Source: Pseudomonadota bacterium (GTDB lineage: Bacteria; Pseudomonadota; Alphaproteobacteria; Sphingomonadales; Sphingomonadaceae). From it: DNA of 64,000 nt. Positions 62,606 through 64,000 of this stretch are shown in pieces. Position numbers and translations under genes: made by a program. How positions within the stretch are numbered: position 1 is the stretch's first letter; every line of letters begins with the position of its first letter. The stretch is taken from contig CAUJIW010000178.1 of NCBI GenBank assembly GCA_963205175.1, positions 16,926-80,925 of the forward strand, in the 5' to 3' direction. Below the pieces are notes generated by a model, which saw nothing but the letters and a program-made list of their open reading frames with translations, did not search any database and had not been told where the DNA came from.

Positions 62606-62765
62606 TAGCGTAACTTGAGCCTTGGCCGGGGTGCTTTCAAGGGGAGATGTCGGGTGTCGGGCCGTGCCGGCCTCGACACCGGGGCGGCGCGCACTATAAC
62701 TCGGCGGGGTGACAGGTGCGTGCGCCTGTCGACAGATTGCGACTCCATCAGGAAAGGGAAGTGGA

Positions 62766-63248
62766 ATGACGATCAAGGTCGGAGACAAGATTCCGTCGGC
62801 TACGCTGATGCGCATGACCGACAGCGGCCCGGGCCCGATCACCACCGACGAGATCTTCGCCGGCAAGACGGTGGTGCTGTTCTCGGTGCCGGGCGCCTTC
62901 ACGCCGACCTGCTCGGCCAAGCACCTGCCGGGCTTTATCGAGAACGCCGAGGCGCTGAAGGCCAAGGGCGTCGACAGCATCGTCTGCGTTGCCGTCAACG
63001 ACGTGTTCGTGATGAACGCCTGGGGCAAGTCGCAGGAGGCTGGCGACAAGGTGCTGATGGTGGCGGATGGCAACGGCGACCTCACCGCCAAGCTCGGCCT
63101 GGAGATGGACGGCACCAAGTTCGGCATGGGCAAGCGCGGCCAGCGCTTCTCGATCATCGCCAAGGACGGCGTGGTGACCGAGCTCAATGTCGAGGCGCCG
63201 GGCGAGTTCAAGGTGTCGAGCGCCGAGCACGCGTTGACCCAGCTCTGA
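62766..63248 (+). CDS. Peroxiredoxin (Prx5/redoxin type)
   Basis: A 160-residue thiol peroxidase. VPGAFTPTCSAKHLPGF holds the peroxidatic Cys (residue 49) with the conserved Thr, and the catalytic Arg is in KRGQRFSII. No separate resolving Cys motif matching yeast Ahp1 is obvious; a Cys in SIVCVAVND is the remaining one. It would reduce H2O2 and organic peroxides with glutathione/glutaredoxin or thioredoxin. GGGAAGTGGA precedes the ATG, and a strong terminator follows. Confidence 0.95.
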   Translation: MTIKVGDKIPSATLMRMTDSGPGPITTDEIFAGKTVVLFSVPGAFTPTCSAKHLPGFIENAEALKAKGVDSIVCVAVNDVFVMNAWGKSQEAGDKVLMVADGNGDLTAKLGLEMDGTKFGMGKRGQRFSIIAKDGVVTELNVEAPGEFKVSSAEHALTQL

Positions 63249-63268
63249 GCGGATCGGCAGCGACGGGG

Positions 63269-63297
63269 AAAAGGGCGCCGTTTCCGGCGCCCTTTTT
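63269..63297. terminator. Bidirectional terminator between peroxiredoxin and sppA
   Basis: An AAAAGGGCGCC / GGCGCCCTTTT dyad with a six-base loop has T-runs in both directions and lies between convergent genes. The sppA stop codon is at its right edge. Confidence 0.85.
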
Positions 63298-64000
63298 CAT
63301 TGCGCGATCTTGCCAGCCAGTCCGGTGAGCAAGGCGGCGCCCAGCAGGGTCTCGTCGGCCGAGGCCGTGCGCGCGGCGGCACGAGGCGACGGGCTGAACG
63401 GCAGGCATTCAAGGCAGGTCGCCTGCACGTCGCCCAGCCGGGTGATCCGCCGGGGTGTCAGCAGCACGCCGGCCCGGTGAAGCTGGTCCGTCACGCCGAT
63501 GCCCACCGGTGTGACGGACGGGGCCGGGGCCGCGGTGTTCAGCAGCTTGCGCAGCAACATGTCCTTCCAGGGCTCGCCGGGATCGGCATGGATGACCCGG
63601 TACTGCTTCAGGCCGGCTCGCCGGGCCGCGGCGGCGATGGCCTGTTCCAGGCCGCCGATGTGATCGACGAGCTTGAGTTCCCGCGCGGTGGAACCGGCCC
63701 AGACCCGTCCCTGTCCGATGGTGTCCACCGCCGGAAGGGTCATCTTGCGATTGGCGGCGACCAGGCCGATGAAGCGTTGGTAGGTGTGGTCGACCGTCGC
63801 CTGGATCATGGTCGCCACGGCAGGTGACAATGGCCGCGTGATGTTGCCGGCATCCGCCAGCGGCGTGGCGCCGACGCCGTCGGTGGTGACTCCCACCGAC
63901 GCCAGTGTCTCCTCGAACGTCGGGATGATGCCGAACACGCCGATCGAACCGGTGATCGTCGACGGCTCCGCCCAGATTTCGTCGGCGGCGATGGCGACCC
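63297..64000 (-). CDS. sppA: Signal peptide peptidase SppA (S49), 5' part outside window
   Basis: The gene runs off the window at its 5' end; about 234 residues are visible. The visible N-terminal part VAIAADEIWAEPSTITGSIGVFGII is the S49 region following the catalytic serine. GQGRVWAGSTARELKLVDHIGGLEQAIAAAA is the conserved C-terminal block that ends the protease fold. After it comes a lower-conservation tail with an ATCLECLP segment. It would clear signal peptides in the inner membrane. The long-form (67K-type) assignment is likely from the spacing but the N-terminal repeat is not visible. Confidence 0.85.
   Translation of the reverse strand, partial: VAIAADEIWAEPSTITGSIGVFGIIPTFEETLASVGVTTDGVGATPLADAGNITRPLSPAVATMIQATVDHTYQRFIGLVAANRKMTLPAVDTIGQGRVWAGSTARELKLVDHIGGLEQAIAAAARRAGLKQYRVIHADPGEPWKDMLLRKLLNTAAPAPSVTPVGIGVTDQLHRAGVLLTPRRITRLGDVQATCLECLPFSPSPRAAARTASADETLLGAALLTGLAGKIAQ

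Overview
The window reads as chromosome of a GC-rich alphaproteobacterium. The evidence is the gene order coxB-coxA-ctaB-small membrane protein-ctaG-coxC-DUF983-SURF1-thrC-M16 peptidase, a class II DAHP synthase, a plant-type glutathione reductase and an exosortase-associated glycosyltransferase. I cannot fix the order or genus; a Rhodospirillales-like lineage is only a guess.

Region 1 (1-8164) looks like the end of an integrated mobile element abutting the 3' end of a tRNA-Gly(CCC) gene (8165-8238, minus strand). It holds a small unknown protein, a three-gene cell-envelope operon (lipoprotein, secreted protein, membrane protein) divergent from a LuxR-type regulator, an ATPase resembling the RloC/PrrC anticodon nucleases, an ArdC antirestriction protein and a small Cys-motif protein. 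Two 95-bp copies of a non-coding repeat lie upstream of the nuclease and of ardC, and a 13-bp-stem inverted repeat lies before ardC. No integrase is in view.

Region 2 (8450-16913) is core: polA with an unknown membrane-anchored partner, two divergent glycosyltransferases and a membrane/coiled-coil protein. Region 3 (17014-25442) is a tight minus-strand run: flavin reductase, two tandem peptide-binding lipoproteins, two permeases, a fused double ATPase and a thiolase. Divergent from it is a cysteine synthase. Region 4 (27175-31731) is a GldA/GldF/GldG-like ABC system with a DUF4340 protein, followed by htpG.

Region 5 (33732-38293) is a putative nitric-oxide stress cluster: MAPEG protein, c-type cytochrome lipoprotein, DUF2892 protein, flavohemoprotein hmp and a divergent NorR/FhpR-type sigma-54 activator. 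The hmp-norR gap contains a recognisable sigma-54 promoter and two GT-N7-AC activator sites. Region 6 (38303-49274) has a MarR regulator with a palindromic operator, glutathione reductase, DAHP synthase, a multi-PAS histidine kinase, bfd-bfr iron storage, a nitronate monooxygenase-like flavoprotein, an orphan 2Fe-2S subunit and a dienoyl-CoA isomerase-like crotonase.

Region 7 (49319-59287) is the aa3-type cytochrome c oxidase operon with its haem and copper assembly factors, running into thrC, an M16 peptidase and a methyltransferase. Region 8 (59420-64000) carries a 2OG-Fe(II) oxygenase, ACT protein, TrmH-like methyltransferase, a secreted protein, AlgH/YqgE, a peroxiredoxin and the 3' part of sppA.
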